Shown here in pieces: positions 42,272-53,600 of a stretch of DNA of 64,000 nt (position 1 is the first letter of the stretch; every line of letters begins with the position of its first letter). Source of the stretch: Endotrypanum monterogeii (lineage: Eukaryota; Euglenozoa; Kinetoplastea; Trypanosomatida; Trypanosomatidae); contig CM007320.1 in the NCBI GenBank assembly GCA_000333855.2, positions 1,016,869 through 1,080,868 on the forward strand, read 5' to 3'. Below the pieces are notes generated by a model. That model saw nothing but the letters and a program-made list of their open reading frames with translations, was not told the origin of the DNA and did not search any database. A program made the position numbers and the translations under genes.

Positions 42272-42852
42272 CTTGCTGGTGCGAGTAGCACTGGTGAAAC
42301 TAGCCGGCAGGAAAGGAATAAATGCACGTAGGGAATTCGATCCCGCTGCTCGACCAGCACACGAAAGGCGCGGGGAAATGAAAGATTCACTCGAGTTGAT
42401 TGGGAAGGCACAAATCTGTTTTTCTGGGACAGGAGCAGTACGGATAGCGGTGGCGGTGACGATAACGGCAAGCACAATGGGGCATTCGATGTGGCCCTGC
42501 ACCGCCGTTGCGCAGCGGTCAACACGTAACCTGGAAGGTGTGTGATGTGAACGCTCTAAAAAAGAGAAAAAAGATAAGCGAGAGCGATGAGGAGCAAAAC
42601 GCAAACACATAGCGCAGATATGTAGACACACGTGGTGCTTCCAAAACAGTCCCCTCACATCTACAGCGAAATGGCACTTATTTGACCTACTTTGTGCTGC
42701 AGGTGTGGTGTGTGTAAGAGCGCGCGCTTTTTATACGAGAGCGCAGGAGTGTTGAGAAAACGATTTAGCGTGGTACAGGCACACCACAAACATTATAATC
42801 CTTAGAATCCAAGACAGAGGGAAATGGGGAGAGTAAGCAAGAAAAGGGCACA

Positions 42853-42891
<39 letters not shown>

Positions 42892-43843
42892 AGACAGGAC
42901 CACCACGAAGAGTTCATGAAAAGCGGGGAGACAGAAACAGAGAGGGGGAGACATTGATCAAGAGGAACAGAGGAAGCTGAAAGAATGTCGATTCCCCTTC
43001 ACCAGAGAGGGTGAAACCGAAGGGAAAGGAATATGAAGACAGAGAGAAAAAGCTACACCGCGATTCGCATGTGTACTTCGACATTCACAAAGGAAAGGAG
43101 AGAGGGCGCGAGGGGAAGGGTTCATGACGACACAACTCGAGATTCAACGCTCAAGCCCCCGCTTGTATGCAAGTACATTTTATCTATTTTCGTTTTTTTT
43201 GGGGGGGGGGGTTGTATCACACACACGGAAATGATGAACCAGGCCTTTTTGCAGTTTTCCCATTTCAATCATATATATATATATATATATCCTCCATTCA
43301 TCCTTCCTTGTCCGGTGAGAGGAGTCCTGTATTCTAGACCTGTTGAGCGTTTGGATCGGCGGACTTGGCATAACTGACCACGATGGCATTCAAAAAATCG
43401 GACACGCCGCCGCCCCCCCCGCTGCTGCTGCTGCTGCTGCTGCTGCACTTTTAAGCTTTTTTTTTAAGAATATGCCATGCACGGAGCCATCAACCACCGG
43501 TAGAGAGGCGACTGCTGCTCAAAAAGAGCAAGAAGACGGGAAAGAGGATTCAAAAACAAGTAAAATACGTTGTGACCTCGCGTCCAGTGGACGTGAATAG
43601 AAAACAAAGGCCACACACACACACACACAGCACCTTCTCCCAAGCAGTCTAAAAGGATATCTATGGCGAAATGAAGACTGGTCGAATATTTGGGGGAGAA
43701 TACAGAAATGGCGGCAGTGGCCCAAGGTGCATTCAGTGACTCCTCCACACACATGCACCTTGTTGGCAATCGCTCTTGAGCTCTCTCTCTACCCCCCCCC
43801 GCTCCCCATTCCTTACCATCTACCGCTCCTATGGGGTCACCCC
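42272..43843. other. Intergenic spacer with CA, TA and GCT repeats
   Basis: No gene recognised. Repeats are a CA tract (42856-42888), a TA tract (43271-43290), and a GCT tract (43421-43446) directly after a C-run. The purine-rich plus strand means the transcribed strand is pyrimidine-rich. Confidence 0.65.
43421..43446. repeat. (GCT)8-9 trinucleotide repeat
   Basis: Twenty-six bases of uninterrupted GCT units, which read as GCA/CAG on the transcribed minus strand. It is non-coding and lies about 400 bases downstream of the FAN1 stop codon. Confidence 0.95.
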
Positions 43844-46800
43844 CTAGCGGATGCGCTTGGTGATGACACACTGCCCATCGTCGTGCACTTCATTCACGCG
43901 CACCACATATACCTCAAAGCCGCAACGATACAATAAATCACTCACAGCCGTTTGCGACATGCTTGAAAAGTCGCTGGGGCTCTTGACCTCCATCAAGCAG
44001 AAAGAAGACGGCACTATCCCAGAGGGTTGCCTCGCAGGAGTCTGAACAGTCCCGCTGCTGTTGCCGCCAACTCTCCAGAAGACTAAGTCTGGAAACCCTG
44101 AAAAACTCAACGGTACACCTTCTGTATCCTGACTGAGGTACAGACACCTCAAGAGCCGCCATAATGGCTCAAGAGGGACTGCACGGAGGATATCAAGTAG
44201 CGGCAACGACCCAACGAACACCTTCCATGCCTCTGGAATAGAAGGCGTTTCTGCACACAAGATTGGCAATGGAGTTTTTCTCTCCTTCAAGTCAGCTTTC
44301 TCTGTTTCCGCTCCATCCTCCTCCCCCTTCTCCCCCACAGGCCCAGGAGGAGACAAGAGTGTCACTGACTTGACCAAGGTCACTGGCTCTGCTGCAGCAC
44401 ACGAACACATACGTATTCCTAATTCCTCTGCATGATCCACGCACGACCCACCCTCCAGTTTCGCAGGGTAGCGGTGGCCTTGTGAGCCGCCGCCGCCGCC
44501 TCTGTTAGGATGGAGTCCACTGTCCACCTGCTCCTCACTCCCTCTGTCGCCTGTGCAATGATCCTCATCCAAAAGTCGATCTGTGAGCCCTTTCGCTGAC
44601 GGCCTTACTGCTTCAACTTCTTGACCTTGAGCCTTCGCCACACTCGGATTTGGCCCCTCGTCGGTGTTCCGATCCATTGTGATGCGAGCAGAAACATACG
44701 CAATCAACTCCTCCCTCGTGGACCGCTCGAACTGAGCCAGCCGGCATTCGATCAATGCACGCCGGCGCCATCGAAACTGAATAGGCGTGGATAAGTCGAG
44801 AGGGCCGTCCTGAAAAGCGGAGAGCCATAAAAACCCGTCTGAGGGGTGAACCGGTTGGGGAAGAGGATGGAGCTCGCCCTCGCGTGGACTCAGTGGAGTG
44901 CCGTCGAGCGGGGAGCAGCCAGAGGAAAATAGCCAATAGCAATCCCACAAAAAAGCCCGAGCAAGACAGGCAATCCACTGACCCTCACAGTGTGCGCCAC
45001 GCCACACGGGAGTTGAGCTCGCGCCATCAGCGACGTCACTCGTTTCGTACAAGTCCTTTGCGAGGTCCGTCGTCAGCGCCTCCCTGTGTCCCAATTTCTC
45101 CAAAGCAACTGCTGTTGTTGCCCTCGTTCTCCTCACAGAAACACTGCACCATAGTCTCAGAAAGTGTTGAAGAACGAACCGCTCGACAGGCAGTGCAGGG
45201 TGGCGCTGTGCGTTGTGTGCACTACTCGTACCCGTGGGCATTGTCCCTCCACCGGCTCGGCCTACCGATGGAGCAGAACGTCCATGCGATTGAGTGCTAG
45301 GCTCACGCCAAAGCGTGCGATCTCGCGCATCCCGCACACCGCCAACGTGGAGGTGCATCACCTTCACCATGCAGGAGGTTGACAGCCCTCGATATGCCGG
45401 TAGTGGAGTCCACGGATGCACCTTGCGATGAACTGTGACAAGGAGCTTTTCCAGTGTGAGACGATCCTGGCGGCTGCAATACCGATCTCGCACGTATTCC
45501 CAGGATGCGTGAAGTAGAGCCAGCGAGCAGTGAGACGATCTCTCCCCCTCCTGTAGTGAATCGCCTTCACCACTGGCAGCCGATGACAAAGAAACAGCAT
45601 TCGGCCAGAGTATGCGAAGCATGCGCCCACGCCGCTGTACTGTTGGAGGCAGCGCTGACTCGATGGCTGGAGTACAGTTGCCGGCGAGCACGTCACAGAG
45701 AGCAGCTGCGGTGGAGTTGGTCAACGCGTCACACGGCAACCGCCTGTCATTGATCAAGTTGTCAGCGCTGTTGAGGGAAGGCTCATGCACTCGGTGCATG
45801 CCCCCCGTTACGTCATTTGCCAACTCACGATATCCCGACTGGGCCTCCTCCAGCACCGCAAGCGCCTCTGCGTTACGCCTCTGGTGAAGAAGATTCTGGG
45901 CCAACCGCGCTAGCCACTTCCCACGTTTATGCGGCCTGTAGCGAAACTCATGCGTGATTGGAGAAACAGGACAGCGAGCACCGCCGTCTGGTATATGATG
46001 AAGTACAAACACGGGATCATATAGAAGATGATGCAGGCACGCATTGGCATCAGCGTACCGTCGGGCGCTCTGTAGCAGTGGAAATATAAGCTCTAAACAG
46101 GCGAACCAGCGGTACAGCGGCATAAAAACAAGGAAGTGCTCCGCATAGCACCCGTACCGATAAAAAAATGACTCTAGAAAAGCAGTCGAGAGTGGCGTAG
46201 AGACTTGTGGGAACGGTGCTTTGACACGGACGCCAGAAGAAGCAGGTGAGCGCGTCAAACCCCAGTCCATCGCCTCACCTGAGATGCAAGAAGCCCATAT
46301 AGCAGACTGTCCTTGGCGCGGATGCCTCTTAACTGCGGCCACACCAGCACGCACGGAAGCCATAACGGTATCATACATGCGTGACACGAAACTGCTGCTC
46401 CTTCCGCGATGGCGCTGCGCCGCCGTTGCTGCGCCATCGGTTACGTCGTACAGCTCGCGATGAGTGCGAAGGGCCCGGCGGTATTCCTCCAGGATGGCAG
46501 GTGTGCTGAACAGGCATACGGGTAGTGGTGCTGCACACCCTTGGGTAGTCGCACCATCCTCAGCGGTGTCAACAGCCTGAAGCGAGCCGGCCGAAAGCGC
46601 CACACCGTCCACCGGACTTGCGCTCACATCACTGCGCCCCATTGAAACACCGAGAAAGGGTCGACCCCTCACATTGCAGTCTACCTCTCCCTCAGGGGAG
46701 ATGCCTCCGCTCGGGTGGTCACACCCACGTGAGACCGCTTTAGGCGCCAGCGTGGGTAGCGGTTGTGATGTGCACCGCCTCGTCAGAGGCGCATGCGGGA

Positions 46801-49102
46801 AGCCCATCACGAACGACTTCAAGGCCAGCGGAGAGGCAAACGATGGTGACGACTTGACCAAACCCAGCTGTGCCCGGCAATAAGACGCGCGGAGGGTCTG
46901 TAGGAGGAGCAAGAGCTGTGCGCGTACCATGAGTAGCGTTGGCGGTCTAGCGACGGCCATGGTGGCTGCGACGGCCCCTGCGCCTTCTCTGCTCACCATT
47001 CCGGTGCCGCTGTTGGAAGTCATCACGTGAAAGATCTCTGCCACTCGGGCAAGGTGCTCCTTCAGTCCTGCGTGCGGCACATAGACTGAACCAATCACAT
47101 GATCCCAGCATTGCGTTACCGCATCCGCCTCCTCAGCCACAGAAGAGAAACACCAGCGATATCGAGACAGATCAGCGGTGCTTGGTGTGCTGGAGCGACG
47201 GATCGCGCTTTGAGTAGCATAAGTAGTGGTCCGCTGTGCAGAGAATAAGGCATGCGGACAAATAGGAGGTGCGCTATGAGAAATTGCAGTTGTCCCTGTA
47301 GCAGCAACATGGATCGTTGTCGCGGCTCCAGGCGAATCACTGACGTTGCATGACGGCCCCAAGACAGAGTACCGCCGCTCCATAAAATAAAGAATCATGC
47401 CGCGTTTAGTTCGTGGTATAGTATCGTGCACACCATGATCGATCATCTCTTCCAGTCTCTCACTGAAGACATCACTCCTGCCGCTGTCGCACTTTGAAAG
47501 GAGACTAGACGGCGGTTTCGTTGCAATCCCCTCGTCAGCTCTCCCACCCTCACTCATTAACTTTGCTGAAGAAGCGAGAGTGGATGCAGCTGAGGGGGTA
47601 GCGGCGCAGGTGTTCATGTACCCCTTGCCCTCTTGGGTGGATTCACACACAGCAAGACGGGCTTTACTGTACTGGCGAAGCCTCGTCAGAAAGGTGCGCA
47701 GCTCCGTCGCGCGAACCGCCTGTACCACACAACCCATCGTCGACCTACTGCTCCATCCCGATGCTGCACCGTCAAGGGCATCGGGATCGTGATGCGCCGA
47801 CATATCTTCGTCGCAGGGGCTCAAGAGAAGCCGTGCCACCCGTGCCCCGTCGTAATGCTCCAGCATCGGCGAAGGTGCCATTTCCGTGCAGAGGACCTCA
47901 CCCGAGGATTGCAAGACTGTATCCGTCACATCCGCGAGCACATCCTCCTCAAAGACACTCAAGCGCTCAGTACCGGCGTTATCGGCAGCAGAATTGGCCG
48001 CGGATTGTTTTGCAGTCCACCATAGGAAGCATCGCTGAGTCAGAGCGCTCAGGGCAGGTCGCACGTGCAGCCAGTCTCCGTAACGCGAGTCTAGATGCTG
48101 TGCCGTGAAACTGCGCGGTTTGCGCAAGAGAAGTCTGAGAAGTAGCTCCGACTCCTCATTGCCGGCCCAACCGCAACCCTCTGACTGAGTGACAACGCCT
48201 AACGACGGCCCCGCATCCAATAGATCCACCGTACGCCTCGTACCTTCCATGCCGGGGGAAGTACCTCGGGAAGGTCTCTTATCTCCGCTGTCTTTGTCGC
48301 CAGCGGTATCGGGCATTGCCAAGGAGACTACAACTCGACACGCCCAGAGATCCTCAGCGCTCATAGCGCGCCCCGCGTACTGGAACACATGCCACAAGCA
48401 CACATGAAACGCTGCCGTGACAAGCCATGGGTGAGCTGCTGCAGATGTGGAAGCATCGGCAGTAGGCGATCCTCGGCTCGCCATGAGAGAGCTGGCGGCA
48501 GCAGCCGTTGCCCTTTCCTCCCATTCCCCCTCAATGTCGTCATCGTCATCGTCTCCCTCCTCCATCCTGTTGTTATCTCGGCACACTGCCATCTCCGAAA
48601 GCGTACCATCCTCGCTCAGCCTCCTCTTGGAGGGTACACCCACAGTCGCGCGAGCGGTGCAACCTGAGAATCCAGACGACGAGAAGGCCGACCTGCTCTT
48701 CTGTCGAGCAATATGGGGTCTTTTCTGCCTGAACGTCGACGCCGCTACGACTTCCGACGTTGAGAGGTCCTCTGAGGCCGGTGCATTTGCTGATCTCTGC
48801 CGTCTATGGCCACCAGAGACAGGTACTTCAACGACGCGAGATGACACAGTCTGGGGGGCTTCATGAGCTCGAGCATGCCCTCCAGTTGCAACCTCCATCG
48901 CTTCGGCGGCCATGAAAGACCGGACGCAAGTGACAACCGGAACAGCTACCGCGGCTGTTAACAAGGATGGGGTCGCCTGACCCTCATCTAAGATCTCAAT
49001 TACTACATCGCCTCTGCTGCCCCCACTTGGACGACTTGTCCCAGTGCCTTGTCGCGGGTGTAAGAATGGATCCACCGGCGCCGCGTCGGCATCAGCGCAC
49101 AT
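43844..49102 (-). CDS. FAN1: FAN1-type structure-specific nuclease with VRR-NUC domain
   Basis: ATG at 49102 (MCADADAAPVDP) gives 1752 residues. The C-terminus is a VRR-NUC nuclease: FPDLVFW with Asp1672 and LMEVKSPSD with Glu1705 and Lys1707, followed by a helix and YVVRV. Upstream are FAN1-specific blocks: a helical repeat stretch (KWLARLAQNLLHQRRNAEALAVLEEAQ is read here as TPR-like), VERFVLQHF, GQWIACLARAFLWDCYW and FQDGPLDLSTPIQFRWRR. These match human FAN1 (compare VEELVLQHY and DLVVW). FAN1 cuts DNA flaps and takes part in interstrand crosslink repair in the nucleus. The N-terminal 600 residues are low-complexity and I see no clear UBZ zinc finger. The protein is much longer than human FAN1 (1017 residues), mostly through N-terminal and linker insertions. 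Confidence 0.88.
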   Translation of the reverse strand: MCADADAAPVDPFLHPRQGTGTSRPSGGSRGDVVIEILDEGQATPSLLTAAVAVPVVTCVRSFMAAEAMEVATGGHARAHEAPQTVSSRVVEVPVSGGHRRQRSANAPASEDLSTSEVVAASTFRQKRPHIARQKSRSAFSSSGFSGCTARATVGVPSKRRLSEDGTLSEMAVCRDNNRMEEGDDDDDDIEGEWEERATAAAASSLMASRGSPTADASTSAAAHPWLVTAAFHVCLWHVFQYAGRAMSAEDLWACRVVVSLAMPDTAGDKDSGDKRPSRGTSPGMEGTRRTVDLLDAGPSLGVVTQSEGCGWAGNEESELLLRLLLRKPRSFTAQHLDSRYGDWLHVRPALSALTQRCFLWWTAKQSAANSAADNAGTERLSVFEEDVLADVTDTVLQSSGEVLCTEMAPSPMLEHYDGARVARLLLSPCDEDMSAHHDPDALDGAASGWSSRSTMGCVVQAVRATELRTFLTRLRQYSKARLAVCESTQEGKGYMNTCAATPSAASTLASSAKLMSEGGRADEGIATKPPSSLLSKCDSGRSDVFSERLEEMIDHGVHDTIPRTKRGMILYFMERRYSVLGPSCNVSDSPGAATTIHVAATGTTAISHSAPPICPHALFSAQRTTTYATQSAIRRSSTPSTADLSRYRWCFSSVAEEADAVTQCWDHVIGSVYVPHAGLKEHLARVAEIFHVMTSNSGTGMVSREGAGAVAATMAVARPPTLLMVRAQLLLLLQTLRASYCRAQLGLVKSSPSFASPLALKSFVMGFPHAPLTRRCTSQPLPTLAPKAVSRGCDHPSGGISPEGEVDCNVRGRPFLGVSMGRSDVSASPVDGVALSAGSLQAVDTAEDGATTQGCAAPLPVCLFSTPAILEEYRRALRTHRELYDVTDGAATAAQRHRGRSSSFVSRMYDTVMASVRAGVAAVKRHPRQGQSAIWASCISGEAMDWGLTRSPASSGVRVKAPFPQVSTPLSTAFLESFFYRYGCYAEHFLVFMPLYRWFACLELIFPLLQSARRYADANACLHHLLYDPVFVLHHIPDGGARCPVSPITHEFRYRPHKRGKWLARLAQNLLHQRRNAEALAVLEEAQSGYRELANDVTGGMHRVHEPSLNSADNLINDRRLPCDALTNSTAAALCDVLAGNCTPAIESALPPTVQRRGRMLRILWPNAVSLSSAASGEGDSLQEGERSSHCSLALLHASWEYVRDRYCSRQDRLTLEKLLVTVHRKVHPWTPLPAYRGLSTSCMVKVMHLHVGGVRDARDRTLWREPSTQSHGRSAPSVGRAGGGTMPTGTSSAHNAQRHPALPVERFVLQHFLRLWCSVSVRRTRATTAVALEKLGHREALTTDLAKDLYETSDVADGASSTPVWRGAHCEGQWIACLARAFLWDCYWLFSSGCSPLDGTPLSPREGELHPLPQPVHPSDGFLWLSAFQDGPLDLSTPIQFRWRRRALIECRLAQFERSTREELIAYVSARITMDRNTDEGPNPSVAKAQGQEVEAVRPSAKGLTDRLLDEDHCTGDRGSEEQVDSGLHPNRGGGGGSQGHRYPAKLEGGSCVDHAEELGIRMCSCAAAEPVTLVKSVTLLSPPGPVGEKGEEDGAETEKADLKERKTPLPILCAETPSIPEAWKVFVGSLPLLDILRAVPLEPLWRLLRCLYLSQDTEGVPLSFSGFPDLVFWRVGGNSSGTVQTPARQPSGIVPSSFCLMEVKSPSDFSSMSQTAVSDLLYRCGFEVYVVRVNEVHDDGQCVITKRIR

Positions 49103-49350
49103 CGCCCCTGACCACCACAATCCGGTTCCTCAGTTATTCGGTTGCCTCCCCTTGACCTTTCTTTTATTGGGGGACCGCGCCAACTCTTCGGCGAACGCAC
49201 ACCACCTTGACGGCAACCTTTGACGACAGTGGTCAGAGAAGGAAGACAAAAGTGCTGAGCACACCGTTAAAACACTAGAAGCCTCACCGTATGTCCAACC
49301 TGGAAGCCTACTCGCACCAAAGCGCCTTTAATAAAAAAGATATATTGCAA

Positions 49351-49381
<31 letters not shown>

Positions 49382-49680
49382 TATTAAAGAGAAACCCTTT
49401 CCATCTCGCACCATGGAGGGAGAGACTTGACGTCGGGTCCATGAAAGTGACCGGTGGCAAGAAGGAGAGGGAAGGGTGGGGTGGGGTGAGATGGGTCAGG
49501 TATAGAGTTTGGGTAGTGGTCATCGATACACGCTCATAAGACGATATGTTGTGCATAAGAGAAACAAAGCGAGTGACAAATAGGCGTTTGTGAGGGCTCT
49601 GTATGCACTTCCCCGCTCCATACACACGCACACAAACACCCCCCACCCTGATACGCACGCCTCCCAGCGCCATTTCACAC

Positions 49681-49733
<53 letters not shown>

Positions 49734-50679
49734 AGCACGGCTGCTTTCACCTCCTCTCGCATTGAATGCGGATCTCACAGAGCGGGGCGGCGCAGAGGTA
49801 ACCTGTGCCCCGCCCCACCCCTAGCACACGAGACTAGAACAGAAAACAAAGTAGCAAGATCACAACCACCAGCTCTGAGGCAATAGGGCCTTCCTCTGTC
49901 GATCTCAATAGAAAGGATGGGCATAGTCGAGACATAAAGAGGGCAAAAATGTGTCGATTTGCCTGCCGCACGTTCTCCCTCTCGTTGCTACGTGTAATGT
50001 TATGAGCGAAGCATTATTTCGAGGTCGGTTTTTAGGTTACGAGTAATGTCAGCAAACGATACCAAATGAAAGTCAGTGACTGTATATGTCTGTGTCTGTG
50101 TGTATGTTGACAGAGTGGGCTGACGTCGAAGAAATGGGACATACCGTGCATGGAGTAGAGCCGGGAGGGAGACTGGTACAGAAGACACCTAAAAAAAGAG
50201 AAAAGCGGGTCTCCACGCAAGCACACGTACGGAAGCCTACAGGTCATGAATTTCTACGACTTAGTCTTCGAGCTTTAACAGCGGTTTTGAACTCCTCAAG
50301 TGAGAGCGCATGTTTCCCCAAGCCTCGTCTGCCTGGATGTGTATGTGGTGTACGTGCGTGTGCTGAGCACGAAAAAAAAAAAACAAGACGGACTGTCGTC
50401 AAAGATTCTAAGAGAGAGGAAAGGACCTATCATTTTTTTTTCTGTTTGTTTAATTTAAAAAGGCACGGTATGTAGAGAAGCAAAACAAAAAGATCATACA
50501 AGAAAGGGGGTACTTGCAGACACAAAAATCAATTTGAGCCTCGCCACAACCGCATTTGCGAATATGCACGGTCCTATCATCACGTTCGTTCCTCCTTTCC
50601 CAGCCAGACACACACACACACACACACACAGGCAAACGCGCCGCGCCCATGTCCCGGTGGCAATGATTTACACGTGACC
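49103..50679. other. Intergenic spacer with TA and long TG repeats
   Basis: No gene seen. There is a TA tract at 49359-49384, a 49-base TG tract at 49684-49732 (the longest clean dinucleotide repeat of this type in the window), and a CA tract near 50608-50630. Confidence 0.65.
49684..49732. repeat. (TG)24 dinucleotide tract
   Basis: Forty-nine uninterrupted bases of alternating T and G on the plus strand, in the spacer between the kinase and FAN1 genes. Tracts like this can adopt Z-DNA and vary in length between strains. Confidence 0.95.
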
Positions 50680-53600
50680 TCAAACGTCCAGCCCTGCTTC
50701 GACCATTATGTCCTCCCAAGAGTACAAAGCCTCGTGCGCGCTTGGCCGCTGCAAGGGGTCCAGGTCAAGCAAGGCGGACATGAAGTTCACGACACGCTCA
50801 CCTACAGCCCCCTCGAGATCTTGTCGTTCCCAGTCGTCTAGAGCCCTCCGTGAGATCGGCGATGTGGCGCCAAAGCCCTCATCCCCAGCGACGTTTGTTC
50901 TAGTCGACGCTGTAGCCCTTTGGGTAGGACGATGAGGGGTCTCAAAAGTGCTTGCTGCCGCATTCGTCTTCGATGTCACCGTTGCATTGGTCTGGCTTTC
51001 GCCGGCACCGGCAGCGGCTAAAACAAGCAGCCGGCCCAATCGGGCCTCCCCGAAAAGCATGCGGCCTGTGAGCATCTCGTACAGCAGGCAGCCGCACGCC
51101 CAGATGTCTGCTGAAAGCTCTGCCCGTCGCAACCACTCCGTCACTTGGCGACCTGTCAGCTCCATCAACTCCCCGGCACGGCTTCGGGGTGGCGGGTACT
51201 CCACGGATGAACCAAGAATGCTCGCCGCATGGGCACCTGCATCTACCCTCTCAGAGAGGGCAACGGAAGGAGGACTCTGGGCCGCCGCTGCCGCGACTGG
51301 TGCGCCAGCCTCCATTATGCGCCGCAGTAAGACATAGCGCCGCTTCGCCGACATATGCTCGGGTGGCTGAATCGCCTCAGTACCTCGGCCAACACCCCAC
51401 CGGCCGGCCAGAAAGCGGGTCTCACCTGCCATGATGTCATGCTTTAGATTTTTCATATCGTCGTCGTCGCACGTGTCGCATGAACCGAAGTCACACAAAC
51501 ATACCGACGACGGCAGCATCGGTAGATTTACCTTATCGCGCTCACCACCAGCATCGGCAGCAGCAATGAGAACATTATCACATTTGATGTCGCCGTGGCG
51601 GATGTGCTGGTCATGCATAAAAGTGACTGCCTTGAGCACTTGAAGTAAACAACGCGCACATGTTGCAAAAAGTGAGGTGTTCGGCACAGATGCAGACGTG
51701 GGTTTGCTGAGGGCTGCCGGGCCGGCCATAGCCGACATGGAAGCGCTCTTGCACATGCCCCTCACTCCCGGAGGCATCTTGAGAACGGCGCAACCCAGTG
51801 GGTAGTACTTCTGTCGCCACAACCGCAGCGATCCTTGAGCGTAGTGCGGTAAGACGAGGATGTACTCGTCCTTGGTGTTGTCGAAGGACAAGAGCGGGAC
51901 GATGTGCGGGTGACCGCAGAGGCGATACATAGCTAATACCTCTGCATGACAGAGCGGCAAGTTCCCACTCTCGCTTCCCCGAGCGCTAAGTGGGATATGC
52001 TTCACAGCCACCTCGCACTTGCACGCAACCTGCGCGATCCGCTGCGCAGCCTTGCGCCATGGCGCCCGCATCCCATCCAAGGCACTAGGTGTGACCCTTT
52101 CGGCAGCTGTCGCCAGAGAAGGCACCGTGTGGGCACTGTGAGGTGTGTTTCCGCCACCGCCTATTCCAAAACCGCCTGAAGTCGCACCCCCACCTGTTTC
52201 TGCGGGCCGCCAACGAAACCCCTGTTGGCCCCACTCCGCAGGAAGCTGCGTCTCACCGTCCGCCCCGAGCTCCTGAACGAAGCCGGACGTGACGGAGCCG
52301 TAGCCACCAGATCCGATGCGCCGCTCATTTTTCTGAGTAACAAGAGGCGTGATAAGACGTGGAAGAAGTAGGCGTAAGAGTACATAACGGCCAACAAGCA
52401 TTGCTGCATTTGGCTTGCCGTTGCCACCACCGCCCACGATGCCTTCGTGGGGATGCTGAGGATGCTGGAAGCATTCAGAATTTATGTGGCTGTTGCTGTT
52501 GATGTTGTAGGAGGAAAATACGTGAGGTGGCTGGGGAAGATCCTTTGGTTGTCTCGATGGTCCGTAGATGGTCTCAAAAAGCGCCATGCGTGCTCGCTCC
52601 GTTGCGGCGTACTTATCAAGCACCCATTCTTCCAGTAGATCAATCACAACCTTATTGCGATTGTCCTTGAGGTAGTTGTGCATTGCTTGGATAACGTGGA
52701 AGGAAGACGGACTATGCTGAGGCGTGTAGCGCCACCGATCCCCTTGCACGGCGTCAGTGTTCTGCATACATGACGTACCCGATGCGGCAGCAACTCGGCT
52801 ACCGCCCGTATGCCATCGACGTTGCGAAGACGAGCATATGCCTGGTAGCATACGCTTCTGCGTAAGCGATGAAACAGTGTAGACATACTGTATCATGCCG
52901 CTGCCTTGCTGGAGAATGATAGAACAAATTGACAAGATGAGCTCCATCGTCACCACCGGCGCCACAGTAGGTGTTAACACCAGGCGTGATGCACGATGCA
53001 CTCGCTTGCATTGCGGCTGGCTGGTGCCCTGTGAAGGCATGCCAACCTCCCGTATGGGCTGAGAGTTGAGCGACGACACGCTGCCGCCATATTGCCGCGC
53101 CCTCACTTGCCCCTTCGCGCCCTGTCCACCCGTGTGCCCGGCACAACCGCCTCCCTCCTCTCGCTCATAGTCCCCACCGTCACCGCCTCCCCTCACAGGC
53201 GCAAGGTCAGAACAGCTGGAGAAGACAGAGCTGGAGTTCGAGACAAACGAGGAGAGACTGCCGCGCGCCTGTGCGATAGTCGTTTCGTTAGTGGGTGGAT
53301 GTAAAACGTTCACGCCTGATGCAGTGGCGGTGGTGGGATTGACCACACCATTAGACGCCACGTCCACGGTCAAAAACGCAAGTCGAGCACAATCCACGTC
53401 CACACGGGGTTGCGCAGCCGCAGCCCCACCGACAGCAACAGGGGGCCTCTGGATCTGCTCCTCAACGAAGCCGCCGGTGTCGCCGGTGGAGGTGAAGTAC
53501 AGCGGGGGGCCGAGAGAATCAAACGACAATTTAGGAAGGAGAAAGCCAGCGACAGTGGCTGTGGTGGGCGGAGGAGGCGCGGCCCTCAAAGGTGCACCTG

